Shown here: positions 51,135-64,000 of the stretch, in pieces
How the letters are laid out: each line of letters starts with the position of its first letter
Position numbering within the stretch: the stretch's first letter is position 1
Source: Luidia sarsii
Taxonomy: Eukaryota > Echinodermata > Asteroidea > Paxillosida > Luidiidae
Assembly (NCBI GenBank): GCA_949987565.1
Contig: OX465108.1
Coordinates: 186,001-250,000 of the forward strand
DNA: 64,000 nt
Direction of reading: 5' to 3'
Notes under the pieces: model-generated
The model's input: only the letters and a program-made list of their open reading frames with translations
What the model was told of the DNA's origin: nothing
Database searches by the model: none
Made by a program: the position numbers and the translations under genes

Positions 51135-53285
51135 CTGTAGGAAAAGAATTTGATGAAATTCAGAAAAACACAGCCTAGATCCAGATGAATTACAACTCAA
51201 GCTCGACTTTGATTATGACTTCGACTTTCGAGTTCCCACAAGTGCACAACTCACAGTCACAGTCACAAGAATGATCCAGCTTGGAATAAAATATCAGGCC
51301 CTCTAACCGTTTCCAATTGAGATCTGTGAAGTTGGTAGAAAGGCTGTGATGCCTCTGGGATACCCAAGATTAGAAATGAAGAATAATGTATGAAGATATG
51401 CCTGGTGCAAATACACGCGTGCACGTCATGTGAGGTGTAAACAAACTGAAACTGTCCCGTTTAAAAATTAAACAGTTGATCAGTCGACGCAAAACGATTA
51501 AAATGTGCATGAATACATACGTTGGACTAACTCCTTGTCACTCAAATCATATCGAATAACCTCCAAGTACGATCTTGATCATCGAGCACCTAATTAACCC
51601 ATGCTAAAACAGAGACAAAATTGAGAATCTGCCAAAGATCAGACGACGCTCGCTGTCGGTTGACTTAGGATGACCTTTGACCTAATGATTGCCAGATCTC
51701 CGATCAACTGACTTCCTGCTGCGATTCCGGACAGCGTCGTAAATCGTTAGGTGCAGCCCTCACCCTATGCAGGAAAACAAATTATGTCAAAGGTAGCGTC
51801 ACGTCGGCCAGACAACCAAAGGCACTTGCTATACGGACAATCATACATACTGTACATGTACATAATACCACACAGCTGTACAGTGTACATACATGTTTGG
51901 TGTACAGGTTCATGAAGACTAGTACTGTACATTGTACTGTTCAGTAGGCCTACGTACGTACGTGAACATAAACATGCACATTGGCAATGTACAGACAACT
52001 ATTATTGCACTAATTTATGTATGAGCCAATAAAACGAGAACCTTATAACATTATAACTGTATACATGTACCGGGATAATAAAATTATTTATTTTCAAGCT
52101 CAATCATTAATGATATATTTTGTTGTTTAATATCTTAATAAAGGATCCACGTGAAACACAGGACCAAATATATTACCGGTAATTACGTCTCAATTGTCAA
52201 ATTATATCTTAAGATATTATGAATAAGAAAATAGCCCCAAGGAAGGAAGCAATTGATGAAAACAGCACAGAGAGTGTACTGGGCGATGTGACTAAATGTA
52301 CCAGCATGTACATCTATAATTATATAATACTGGTTATGCCAGAGGTCTCCGTCGGCCGGGTTTAGGTCTCGGTCCACACAAAACTTTCTTTAATAATTTG
52401 CATATTTTCATTTATAGAATTATCCAGGAAGTTTTCCTTCCCTTTTTTATTCAAAACAAATAAACATAAGAATTAACTAATTAAGCTTGCAATTAAACAC
52501 TCGGGGAGAGTGAATTAACTAGCTTAGTACTGCTCGATCACAATACCGAATTCAAACTCTTAAAATTTTGTGGGCCTGACGTTTCAATCCTAGCATGACC
52601 TTTCTCAAAGGCAGAGTGACAAGTGAATGTTCATCGTGTTTTCACTGTATTTTGTTTCGTTTCGTTTCGTTATTTTGTCCACATCATATAGGACCAAAAA
52701 TTCTAGAGCTCCTCTAGGAATAATTTGTCCTTAGGAATTGTTCTCTTTAGCCAGTGACAATAATATGATGGCTCCCATTTGCATTGACTGAGTGTTCACA
52801 CTGCCAATAATAATACAGTGTCTACAGGTGGGCGCACAATGTTTGGCTTCGTGAGTTATAGGGCGCCCCCTACGTGCAACCCTGGCAAACGATTAGTTGG
52901 CGGGAACTGTCCGGTTCGTACTTGTGGAGTATTGTACTGCAGTCAATGTGCACGTAGGACTAGAGCGTGCATAATGTCTATTATACACTTGAGATGTACG
53001 CGCAGTACACATGCAGTGCATTGTATAGCACAACATATTTCACGTGTATTATTTCGTGAAAATCAACTCGGCTTGTATGTGTCGCATTCGCTCTAGGCTT
53101 GCTACGGGACAGACGACTGACACCCAACACTGGCTTCGACCCAATTACTAGATTATTTATAGGTTGTTGGGACACCAAGTGGCTTACACAGCCGGCACGG
53201 ACGGTATCGTTGGCAAACATGGATTTAATCGGCCGATGGAGTGAACAATATTGAAGCCTGGTATTGAAGAAGTAACTCGGGACGT
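51135..53285. other. ECT2L upstream region and intergenic DNA
   Basis: It should hold the ECT2L 5' untranslated exon and promoter. A possible first-exon donor (ATAGGGTGAGGG on the minus strand, near 51760) is unproven. GTAC/TGTACA words are dense at 51840-51960. One plus-oriented dispersed repeat lies at 52571-52616, and TTTCG repeats at 52650-52672. No gene is supported. Confidence 0.45.
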
Positions 53286-53447
53286 TTGACGCTTCGCAAG
53301 GATGGCGGAGAGTCGCCGACCACTCGTCAACAACTCTCTGTTTTCGTGAGAGTTCTCAGGCTCGGACTTCCAGGAATTCAGGTCTCAGACAGCCTACAAG
53401 GTTCTCACTCCTACGTAGTGGACCCGGGCACAAACTACATATTCCAG
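53286..53447 (+). other. Possible first exon of an unidentified gene
   Basis: A CG-containing stretch ends in a good donor (CCAG then GTAAGG). An ATG in strong context (AAGGATGGCGG, 53302) opens only 15 codons. A second frame stays open to the donor and reads protein-like (GIQVSDSLQGSHSYVVDPG), but has no ATG after the stop at 53265. It may be a 5' untranslated exon with an upstream ORF, or a coding exon with a sequence error. I recognise no family. Confidence 0.3.
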
Positions 53448-56400
53448 GTAAGGGTTTTTTGGGAGAAAGAACCGATAATTCTCGAGTAGATTTTAACGTA
53501 AGGTTTTTCCTTTTGGGGAGATGTCAACGGGTGGTGCTTAGTGCGGTTAATATTGGCTGTGGTTATTTTCAGGCTTGTCGAAGACAAACATAGGCCTGGC
53601 CTTATTCAGACATTATGACAGACCATCCAAGTGCCCAGTTAAGATGGAGCCATTATGGTAGCATTGTTTGCCTACATGAAAACATGCCACTTGATCATAA
53701 GTTGACCCAACTATTGGCACAAACCGTGTGCCTTTATCAGAAGAGGCCAATTACTTTAATACATATCAATTAAAGGTAGTTTACCCTGGCTGACGTGCAG
53801 TAAGCATTGCTTGCTTGCTTGTGTGTTTGTTTAACTTACCGTATCCTGGAAAACAATTAAACCATTATTCCGTGTTTATAAAGTGTTATAGGGTAACAAG
53901 ATTGAGCACTATATAACAAGAAATGGAATTTTTATAGCTATCTAAGTGAGCAAGCTGTAAGTGTAACATGTAAACATAAGTCACTATTGTCCGCATACTG
54001 GGCAATGTAGGGCCTTTATAACATAGGGGTTAAGTAGGGGTCATGTACACAGTCTCCCCTTGCGTTTCTAATGCAGCTGTGTCATCCAACAAACTCAAGT
54101 CTAGTATTTACTATTATTGTGGTGTACCAACACCCTTCACCCCCCCTCCCCCTTAGCGGCCTGGTTCTGAATGGTCTTGGACATGACTGACGACTTCATT
54201 TTGAGCCAACACAAATTATATTTAATCTACTTGGGGAAATGGGGGAAAATCGCAATGCCAAAGGCCTTCCTTTTTTTCCAATAACTTGTTATATGATAGA
54301 CCTAGAATGAGACTCAGTATCCATACCTATGGGGAGCCTCTCCTAATGGTTTTAGTTTAATTAGTTTTACTTGCTATTTAAAGAAGAGTGGAAACTGATT
54401 AATCAATTAAGAAATCGGCCTTGCATCTCTTCCCGTTAATCGCATAATTTGAAGCAAAATCAATTTGGAATTTAATAACATTTCAATGAAAGTAAAGGAA
54501 AAGTGATTGAGGAATGTTGAAAATTTACAATGAAAATTCAAATTGAAAAAATGTAAACAAGTTGGAGGACCTAACGTTTCGATCCTAGCAGGACCTCTCT
54601 CAAAGGCCAACAAAAATGGGAGATTTATTGTGGTCTAATAATTCATGGTCTATGAAGCTTAATCAAGTATTAGTTGCAGCTGTTATTAATGATTCAAAAT
54701 ACTTATAGACGTTCGGTATATTGCTTACGTTTCAAAGATGCGTTCAGGTTTTCAACTACATGAAAGTTTCTGGGAACTAATAGGCCTATATAATCCCTCA
54801 TGATTCACCATGATTGCCTATTCTCTATAATGGGACTTTCAGCGCAGTTTTCTTACACAGTGAATTAATACAGGTCCATGGTTATTAGTAAAGGATAATA
54901 AATGCCATCATTGTTAATGGCGGGGGATTAGGTTTTATGGAAATGCACAAAGCAATTTTACGGATGACTATTTCGGCTGTGGTTCATCGCGCTGTGCAAA
55001 AGGGAAGAAATATGCACTGCGAATAGATAATGTTCAGATTTCGCTTAGTCATTATTTTTTGTTTATTTCATGCAACTGGAGCAAAATATTGAAGCACACA
55101 TAACGATGCGATCGACTGAGATCTGGTGCACATTTTGATAACCATAACCAAGGCTTTGTTCTGTTGTTTCTGTTTTTTCTAAATGCTATTGACAATTATG
55201 CTAATTACTCTGTTACTTTTAGGCATATATCTCCAACTCAAGTGTGGGGAAATGACCGACCCAATTCTTGACCATGATCGCTAAAACGAACTCCTTACTA
55301 CGACCCGGCTGGTTTCCGACCCATAAATTCCACTGTCCAATGTTGCAAACCAGACTGGTATATCACGGCCCTGACTCCCAGCATGCTTTGCGTCACAACT
55401 AATGTAACCGTTGAGACCTTTCTCTAAATCGTATAACGTAGGCCTAATGGAGGAACGATTTGTGTATACCAGATACGTGGCTGATACCAGATGATTCAGA
55501 TTGGTATTCTAGTGAAGGTAGATAATAATGAGAAATAGGCCTTTAAGCTGGACGTCTCTCACTACACCAGACTCAACCTTGTAAAGTCCTGATAACTCCT
55601 CCATTGACCACCATAGCTGGGAGGCAAGTCACACCAAATACACCATGGATACAATATTGGTATAATAGACATTACTGACGACTGTTGACACGTCAGTGGC
55701 CCCCAGGCATGACAGCGCCTACAGACCTACAGTCGGATTGATTCATATCGTGAACGAGTGATTCACTTGATTTTCACAACCCAATTTACCTCAATATTTC
55801 TCCTCTACTACTGACATTCATCTTGAAGTTTGATATGAATAATGTTCATGAATTAAACAACAAAAGCCACAAGCATGTTTAATTTATATAAATGTACTGT
55901 ATTAATTATACAGTAATTTGCACACAAATGGACAGATCGTCCACCTCGGCAATGTGGGAGGTATGGCCACCTTCATTATTTTTTGAATGGCGATAGTTAG
56001 TCAATGACTCAAGAGGAAAATGAATAAATGAAAATGAACTGACAGGGATTTTTCGACAATGGAAACATAAAAAGGGTACGAAGTAATGTAATGTTGTGAA
56101 CCTCGTTATTTGTACCTGTACCTAACGTTTTGAAACAGACAAGTCTGAGTGAGCCAGAGGGCACGAAACGAGTTTATATGCAGGCCCGCTTGAATATTGC
56201 AGCGCTGTAATTGCTCCATTTCTCAGAAGATTATCCTTCCCCCAAATATCTTAAAAGGATCACAGGGAATCGAAATGCCTAATGGTGAAGTGTGGTGGGG
56301 CTGAACATCCTAAGCCTATATATGTAGCGTTAATGAAGTGATTTCATTATCGGAGTGTAATGAAAATGTTCTGATTAATGTGACAGACACCTCGTGTATT

Positions 56401-57253
56401 TCATTTTACAAATTCGGTTTTAGTCGACCCATACTCCTCTCATGAAGGCGGCATTATTGTAACTGTCATTTATGTACGCCTCGATGTCCTGATAAAAAAA
56501 TATGTTGTCAATTCCCACTACATTACGTGATAACGTCTCCATTCAGTATCCACAGACGGGAATGGGCCTATATACATAATTCTATTAATAACGACTTTCA
56601 ATTGTCAACGCTATTTACTCTAATTCCTAAGCGGATGAAAGGACAGCCATTGAATAGCGAGTGTGAAAATACGGGTTCATTCCATTCTGAATACACCATA
56701 AAAGCCCCTCCATATACTAAGCATATACACGCCGGATTTTTAACAAAAAAATACTTGACGGAATAATTATGCTTTCCTAGGCCTATGCCAAGTGGCACAT
56801 GTGTGCAATGGTGTCATGTACACGTGGCCCTCTCGGAGCTATTTTAGGTTGCTGAAAGACAAAGTCAGCGTAGACCTACCCATACAAGCGTCTTCACTTG
56901 TATCACTTGCCTGCACTTGACAACAAGAACCGTCTCTCCAAGGCAAACCAGCTGCTTTAAAGCTGTTATCTTTCGAACAGATTATTTCATTCTACTAGTT
57001 TTTTTCTTTCTTTATGTACAATTTTACTTGTTTTATTTCATGTTAACCCTTCAAATAAACCCATTGAGCTTCATTGCATTTTATTTTGATGTATTGCAAT
57101 ATTTTCTTTTCGTCTTATTTTCTTTGTCATTTTTCATTTTCATTTTCTTTTTCTTTCATTTTCCTCTACTTTATTTATGTTTTTTCCCCATTCATCTCTC
57201 TTGTGTTTTATTTCATTTTCTCTTGTCCACTCCTTCACAACGGGTCATTTCAG
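53448..57253. other. Non-coding stretch, possible intron
   Basis: No gene was found. A plus-oriented dispersed repeat is at 54562-54608 (CTAACGTTTC, ATCCTAGCAGGAC, TCTCAAAGGC). The DNA before 57253 is very T-rich and ends in a clear acceptor (TCATTTCAG), which makes an intron from 53448 to 57253 plausible. Confidence 0.4.
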
Positions 57254-57385
57254 TAAAAGGTGTCGATGGATCTCCCTTAGGAAGCCTCTTAGAGGACATG
57301 TCAATATTTGTGAATCATCGAAATGAAAAAATTTCACTGGAGAAGTTAGAGTCATTGGGCGCTTAGGGAACACGAATCACAACAT

Positions 57386-57592
57386 ATGATGGCGGAATGT
57401 GATGGAAGTTTCCCAACGGGTCGGTATACCGATGATATGACCGACTCGTATGGAAATAAGCCAGCCTATCACGTGGCAGAACCCAACCAGTATTTCAACC
57501 CGGCAAACTTATTCGTCTTTGCCATGCTCACGTGGGTGTTATTGCCTTTCATATATACGACAGGCTATACCGGCATCAATCTGAAGTACTGA
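57386..57592 (+). CDS. Putative 68-residue single-span membrane micro-protein
   Basis: The open frame starts with two adjacent ATGs (57386, 57389) in the context CATATGATGGCGG and ends with TGA. Residues 1-38 are polar and Asp/Tyr-rich (GRYTDDMTDSYGNKP). Residues about 41-62 form one strong hydrophobic helix (LFVFAMLTWVLLPFIYTTGY). The end is short (NLKY). It lies 20 bases after another short frame in the same putative exon, which starts after the acceptor at 57253. Cytosolic-N topology is a guess. I do not recognise the family. It may be a real SMIM-type protein or chance. Confidence 0.35.
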   Translation: MMAECDGSFPTGRYTDDMTDSYGNKPAYHVAEPNQYFNPANLFVFAMLTWVLLPFIYTTGYTGINLKY

Positions 57593-60500
57593 ATATTTTC
57601 GACCCATTTCCATTTGATTCCTCATTGTAATTTTATTTGTTTATAATCCGTCGGGCCTTTTTCCCAGGCCATGAATGACATTGAAGGGGTTCATCATGCT
57701 CCTGGATGCATTGCCTGTGTACGTAGGTGCTCCAGGTCAACACGCGAGGAGCTGGTTTTTTAGAATTAGCATTATCACTGACACGCTCCTACACGCCATA
57801 TGGACCGGGAATTGAGCGCGGGGGAATAAATATTATAAATGCGTGGCTGGCGTATGAGTCCAACAGGTTCCGTGACTGCTTCAGCTACGGGCTGGACCTC
57901 TTGTTGTCGGTTGGCTTCCGCGCGATGAGAGCGGACAATACCAAGCGAGCAACATCCAACCCAAGTCTAATTTCAAAGGCTTGCTAATTGTCGATTATAA
58001 TATGAGGCGCTGGGCATCCTGTTCGCCGCTCACTAGACTTGAAGCATCCGTTTGAACAAATCGGCACGGACTGCTAGGCCTACGTGATTGCCGAAAAACG
58101 AGTGCGTGCGAATTCGTCATTCACTTCGCAGTGAAACGCTCCAGCTGCTGCGACGCGGCGAGAGGAGACGAGAGAAGACGAGAAACTGATGGAAGCACTG
58201 CGAGGTATAATGTAAGTCCAAAATGTATCGTTGGGCAGGATAGGACTATAGCCTTAAGATTGATCATTCGAGTATTGCAGTACTGTGTGGTCCGCGTTTA
58301 GGCCCATGGGGGTGTTGTCGGATGTGTAGTACAAAGGCAAGCAGAAAGCCTAGCGGCGGGAATTTCACGACTCGCTGAATCTGTCTTCAATTCGGGGAAA
58401 TAATCGGAAAGGACTGACTCTGAATACACCGATTTGGACGTCGCTCGGGAAATCCTATTTTGCCTTCTTACGCTGGAAATCGGAAGGATGCACGTCTCAC
58501 TTCTGAAGGGGAAGGAGGAGGTAATTTTGAATTTGATTTCGATGAGAAATAAGAAGAAAAGTGATAAATTTCTTGGCGCTAACATACCGCGTGTATAATA
58601 CTCTGTAATATCCACGTAGCACTATATCTTAGCCCGTTAAATACGATCCACTCTTGTGATGGTTTTAAGTAAGAACAAAATTACCTTACCTATAATTTCT
58701 GCAGTCTGTTCTTGTTTTTGTTTGCTTATTTGGTTTGATCCTATTTCTATCTCGTGATACAAAAGCAAATAGAAGTTGGTTGATGAATGGTAGAGGTATC
58801 AAACAAAAACACGTAGCAAAAGCAAAACACATCTCCGTAACAAGAACGACGGTAATTAGGAGCTGGGATTTCAGGTCGCCTACAGTGAGTGATTACAGCG
58901 CTGAGGTTATAGTAGTACCAAGCTCTGGCAAGCGGAGATTGGCTCTGCAGCGAGCTATCTTAGTAAACCAACGCTGTTCGTAACATATATGCCCGCTTGC
59001 AACTGCAAGAAAAGTAATCAAATTCAAAAACAATGGTTTCCCATTTCGTTTTCTCTCTCTCACTTCCTTTTTGTGGGAGCACGTTGACGCCACAATCGCT
59101 TGCGTCAAAGATATCAGCATTTCTCCCCGGGCAAGCCTTCGGTTTCAGCTTATTATCCTGCCTTGCAAAATCTCGCCACTATTTTAGGAAACAGGTGATT
59201 CACTGAGGCAGTGAGGGACGTTTCTCTTGTCCTCCTAAGTTCTCCTCGTATATACCTCTCAGAAAATAATGCTGAATAATATTGTTTCGGCTTTATCCAT
59301 GGCGATGAATGTGATCAGTCCGTTTGAGTGACCTTTATTGCTGCTGGGGAGGTCTTGCCATGTTTTATTGATCTTGAAATGTTGCTGTTTTGTATCGCAA
59401 GAAAGTATCAAATTGTTTGTCCATGGAGGTAATTTCTTGTTCGCTAAGGTGGTATAGTTAATGTCCAGATAATATCACGTGCATTACTGCTTATTGGTAC
59501 GAGTGCGCTGCTCAAACAAGCTACATTCCATCCCGTAATATTGGCCTTGATACACGGAAGTGCCTAGGAATGAACGCTGGCCTTCAGGACGATTAAGTAC
59601 CGGTAATGAAGTAGACTCGGAGATAAAAGACTTCAAGGTGGCCATAAGATAAGACTCGTCGCTCTCATTTTACACAGTCTGCCAAGATATAATGCATCCA
59701 TGTCACATCCCGTTAGCGAGTTTCCACCTTCTCGAATGTTTTTGCAGGCCGACTAGGGAAGCAGACGGCTGCCCATCTGTCATGCCAACCGTGCCTGCCT
59801 TGCCAACTCTATAAAGTATCTCCTAACCCGTCTCCTTCCAGATTGTCCTACACCCCCGACGCTCATCAGACACCTCGTCTGAAAAGGAGGGGGACCCATG
59901 TAGGGAATCGAGGTCCGTTAGCTGAACAGACCCAGCGGGTCCAAACGAAGACAGTATCAATGGCAGACTAGCTTGTTTTTTTCTTGAGCGGACTCGGGCA
60001 GAGGCAGCCTTGCTAGAGGACTAACGAGCAGAATGTATTACAAGGCGCGGCGGTCTGCGCTCAGTGTACCGCTGAGATACCCAGCGTGACCCACTGTTAA
60101 GAAATCAAGGCGGGCATGTTGAACTTTACAAGTTTATCTCTCTCGGGATTTCTTGAAACCGGAGAGACGAATGTACCAGAGCTCAATCGGGCTGTAGGCT
60201 GAAGCTATTCGAATTATTCACTGTTTACCATTTTCATACAAACGGCATCTTAAGCATTGATCGGCCTTACTTGGAGAGCGGAGACTGTCCCCGCGTTCTA
60301 TATTTAATTACGTACAAGATGGAGCCTCGCGGCTGACCACTGCAGGGCTGATTGTAGATGGGGGCAAACCGACATATCACCCGGTACCGTAATTAGCGGC
60401 AGCCCGCTGCATTTCGTGTTCGCGGACTTTGATTACTTGGGGAAACTGCTCTAAACTTGGTAACGGATTTCGATTGAATTAAAAGATAAGGCATTTAGGG

Positions 60501-61070
60501 AAGCTCTAGTTTCCTATCACTGCTTCGTGCAATATGGAGTATTTCTTCTGGTGAAATAGAGTTGATATACTGTACCGGTATCAATGCAAGTACGACACGC
60601 GGTGTGCCACACACTTTATACTTAACCATAAAATATATTTCTGAAATTTTACAGGGAAATATTCTAAATCAATTAAGAAAGCATTTATGAAAACAGTTTT
60701 TATCACTGCTGGGAATCACTGCTTTATGAAAGAACCTATATTTTTAGTCGGGCGAAATGCAACATGATACTCTTAATTCTCCTATATGCCTCTATGCAGG
60801 AAAGGAGACGTTATATTTATGGTGAGAGAAATTGACCACAAGTTATATCCCCTGAAACGTGCAGAAATTCTTTACTGAAGGTAATGTCTGGTGCTGACCA
60901 TTTTGAAAACGTGTATGTTCAAAAATCATTCCACTATTTGGCCGGCGGCTGTGCAGCCATGATGATGTGGTTGAGTAGTGTAGCGTAATTTGAATATTCA
61001 TGCACTTTAAAGGGTCACCTGATGTTGCTTCCTTGTGGCAGGGAAGGCCGAATGCCTTTTTGGTGTCTGC
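57593..61070. other. Non-coding stretch
   Basis: I see no supported gene. Open frames at 57727-57987, 58298-58615 and 58735-58983 lack domains and splice support. No dispersed-repeat copy was noticed here, in contrast with the gene-rich left part. Confidence 0.4.
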
Positions 61071-61078
61071 AGAGAAAA

Positions 61079-61199
61079 TGAGAGAAATACAGAGGGAGAG
61101 ACAGAGAGAGGGAGAGACAGATGGAGAGACAGAGAGGGGAAGATACAGATGGAGTGACAGAGGGAGAGACAGAGAGACAGAGAGACAGAGGGAAAGACG

Positions 61200-61235
<36 letters not shown>

Positions 61236-61253
61236 AAGAGAGAGGAAAAGACG

Positions 61254-61325
<72 letters not shown>

Positions 61326-61490
61326 CACTGGGGAGAGACATGGAAGAGAGACAGAGGGAGAGAGACGGAGAGAGAGACAGAGGGAGAAAGGGAGATATGG
61401 AGAGACAGAGAGAGACAGATAGAGGGAGGGAGAGGGGAGACATAGAGAGACAGAGAGACAGAGGGAGAGACATAAAGAGAGAGGGGAAGA
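61079..61490 (+). repeat. GA-rich tract with GAGACAGAGAGG units
   Basis: About 410 bases are nearly all purine on the plus strand, mixing pure GA runs with GAGACAGAGGGAGA-like units about 12-16 bases long. Open frames here read as Arg/Glu or Ser/Leu repeats and are artefacts. Confidence 0.95.
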
Positions 61491-64000
61491 GGTAGGCCCC
61501 ACCTACAGTGTCAATGTTTGTAGTCTCTTGACGAACCGATCTGTCTAATTGGTCAAAATGCCTCAAATGTTCTCCCCACCGTGCCTATGGCAGTATACAC
61601 GTGGTGCTAGACGAAGGGAAGAGATATTGTGAGCATAAGGCCTAATTCTTGTTGGTGGTATATATACGCGACTGCACCGACAACCCAATTACCCGTCCCT
61701 TACTCCTACAACCCCACCGGCCTCCCCTACAGCCCCAACCAAACCCTCTCCATCCATTGGGTCATCGTGTGTATGTTTCCATGTGCTGTCCACTGCACTG
61801 TCGTCCAACGGCTCGGCCTTTTCTGCACTTTCGCATCTTGTTTCTCCGCACACAAACTGCTGTGCTGACTACATTGTCCAACTTGATACTCGAGGCAAAC
61901 AGAACTCTTCCCTTCTGCCCCGTCGCCGAAATACCTGCTGTGCTAATTAAATTTCTCCAATGAATACATAAGATGATATCGAGCAAGTACTCGGGTAACG
62001 AAAGCACAGGCACTCGTATATTTAATTACCTGCATTTTCACTATTGGATTCTATTCCGATGGATATGGTTTCACACACACAACATCAAAAAATGAGTAAT
62101 ACAATCACTTGCATTGCGCAGTGATTATTACTGACGTGGATGCAGAGCATAAAGCTTTGTACAATGATTGCAATGTAGCCGGCTTATGTCCAATCCATTC
62201 CACCCTTGATTTCTGTCTCGTTTTATTTGGAGTCTGCATATCAGGCCAACACATTTTCGGAATTAATTTCCTGATTCCTGTGCCACGGACTTTATGCACG
62301 TCGTACACGATAATAGGTTGTGAAATATCTTTTGATTCAAGAGCGATCCTGTAAATGCACACAGGAATGATCCAAAAATGTAGAATCGAATTAAAAATGC
62401 TGAATAGTTGCAAATCTTTGCAATCTTGACAGTCAATTCAGAAGGTGACGGTGGGGATATTGGCAGTGCTGCTCCCATGCAGTTATCATCGTTGCACATC
62501 CACCGTCAGACGTCTTAGTGCGTATCTTTTGGCGGCAGGCAGGCATGCAGGCAGATTCTAGGACGGATTTCAATGACTTCTACTGACTAGGGGGCACGTA
62601 CATGTTCTTCGCAGGACATTGACCGCACGATTTTTTCCCTCATGTCCATGGAAAGTTCAGTGCATGTGCAGATTGGGGAGCGGCATGTTAATGGCATATA
62701 ACTCTTCATTTCGGTGAAGACGCGAAGACATTTACTTCATAGAAAGAAAAATCGCTTTCACTTCGACGTCCCAAGGATGTTTTTATACATCTTCATCACC
62801 CTGTGCATTTATTTGAAGAGGAAACGTGAACGTTTCCAAGATCGCAATCTAAAAAGATATAATTTTAACTATTTATTATTTATTCCTAGCGGTTTATGTC
62901 TTGGCGAGCTTTAAGCTACTTTGTTCGAATTTGAGTTTTAATATTAATGAGTTTGCAGTTGCGGTGTTCCATGAAGTGTATTTATGAAGGAAATGCCTTG
63001 TGCGTCGTTGCCAATGTCTGTCTGTAGAAGGCCACCTTGAGTAATTAATGTAAGACCTTTGAAAGTTGTACATGAAACCCTTTACTTTCAGGTAAAAGAT
63101 CAACTTTGATATGGAATCATTTAATGGGTATAACAACCGCAGCGGTTAATAATATCCACTGGATATCTACCCTATAGTTTCTTCATAATTACATGCTGCC
63201 TCCTTATTTTGATCCTTTCTTTGAGATGTTGTCCAAGATGGCGAGATAGTGGTCGTAGAAAACCAAATTAAGTGTGAGCATGTGAGAGTCAAGTGAGGAA
63301 TTATGACAAGCCCTTGACCAAGTCTGGCTTGTCATTACAAGTCGCTGGGTCTGTCTGCATGTATATAGTCACACTGTGCAGGAACCTGTGCAATGTTCTG
63401 AATATACGGGCCCCCAGCATGTAGGACTTGTTCAAGTTGGCATATTTTAACAGATGTGACAATGTCAAAAGCAGTTTTTCATTCCAGTCGGTCGATGGGT
63501 TCGCTGACGACTGCTGTCAGGATTGGTATTGATGGCAACACCACTGGGTTTGTTTGTTTTGATATCATCTCCAGCTAGGATTGCAAGAGCCCACATGTGT
63601 TTTATGTACATTGTCTTGTTCTATCATGTCCACGAAACTGTTTACATGTACATCATAGCTGTCTGACTAGAGATTGTGGTTTCCTCTGCCGACGTTATCA
63701 TAAAGTTAGGTTTTCATCCCTCGGGGAAGGAGGTTACTCTCCAAGACGCTGTGGCACGACGCCTTGACCAACCTCGTCCCCGCCCACACGTTTCTTTTGA
63801 AATCGCCACAAGGGGCAGTTTGACATTCGCAACGTGACAGGAATGCGCACTCTGGGGCACGCACTGCGCATGCGTGCAGAGCGATTTGCGCGTGCGCACG
63901 TGGTGTTTGTGTAAGAGGATGCGGTGTGAATACGCGGCGTCATGGAGAAGGATGAGAGCGAGGCACAAGTTAAGTGTCACTCTATCTCGATCTCTCATCC
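61491..64000. other. Non-coding right end
   Basis: No gene is supported. The last 250 bases become CG-rich with many GCGC/GCACG words, suggesting that a promoter or CpG-dense 5' region starts near the window edge. Confidence 0.4.
63865..63876. promoter_or_regulatory. NRF-1/P3A2-like site in the CG-rich right end
   Basis: TGCGCATGCGTG is a near-perfect match to YGCGCATGCGCR. It is followed within 30 bases by GCGCGTGCGCACG, a second related half-palindromic word. It may mark a promoter for a gene outside the window. Confidence 0.5.

Noticed and set aside
60843..61566. Open frames of 124-219 codons
   Set aside because: They are translations of the GA-rich tract, with no domain, splice or codon support.
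62105..62413. 102-codon minus-strand frame near the right end
   Set aside because: No family is recognised, and stretches on both strands are open to similar length.

Overview
This is eukaryotic, intron-rich, AT-leaning DNA from an animal. Five of the six multi-exon genes were joined exon by exon into full-length open frames that read clearly as deuterostome-like orthologues of human genes. The sixth encodes a MAM-domain membrane protein with no family name I recognise. The protein divergence, the intron sizes and the general texture (short dispersed foldback repeats, frequent AGGCCTA words) suggest an invertebrate deuterostome, probably an echinoderm. That assignment is inference, not proof.

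Layout from left to right: (1) 1-6976 is gene-poor, with a GA-rich tract at the edge. (2) MRPS30/mL65 (minus, 9138-6977, 4 exons) is a mitochondrial ribosomal protein. (3) GALK2 (plus, 10507-15805, 9 exons) is an N-acetylgalactosamine kinase, divergent from MRPS30, with a 1-kb pyrimidine tract in intron 1. (4) FAM227B-like gene (minus, 24839-17263, 14 exons) has the FWWh domain and converges on GALK2. (5) Two identical tRNA-Val(AAC) genes lie near 26 kb. (6) A five-exon gene (plus, 27404-29762) encodes a single-MAM type I membrane protein. (7) VPS33B (plus, 30753-38457, 20 exons) encodes a Sec1/Munc18 trafficking protein. (8) ECT2L (minus, 51119-40785, 20 coding exons) encodes an F-box plus RhoGEF protein and converges on VPS33B. 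(9) 51.2-64 kb is mostly non-coding, with one possible two-exon unit (53.3 and 57.3 kb) ending in a 68-residue membrane micro-ORF, and a second GA-rich tract.

The genes do not form a pathway; they are independent single-copy genes. The GALK2/FAM227B tail-to-tail pair matches the arrangement I remember from human 15q21, so it may be a very old linkage.

The strongest unusual observations are these. The FAM227B-like gene carries two introns with exact U12-type 5' sites, one of them AT-AC, and reading it as AT-AC is the only join I found that keeps the frame. VPS33B has a fourfold 76-bp tandem copy of an exon together with its splice donor. A roughly 45-bp sequence recurs more than 12 times, often as a foldback, and one copy appears to have seeded a 16-bp minisatellite. 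ECT2L has a central region resembling DUF4347. I saw no virus, transposase, reverse transcriptase, CRISPR or prokaryotic system.
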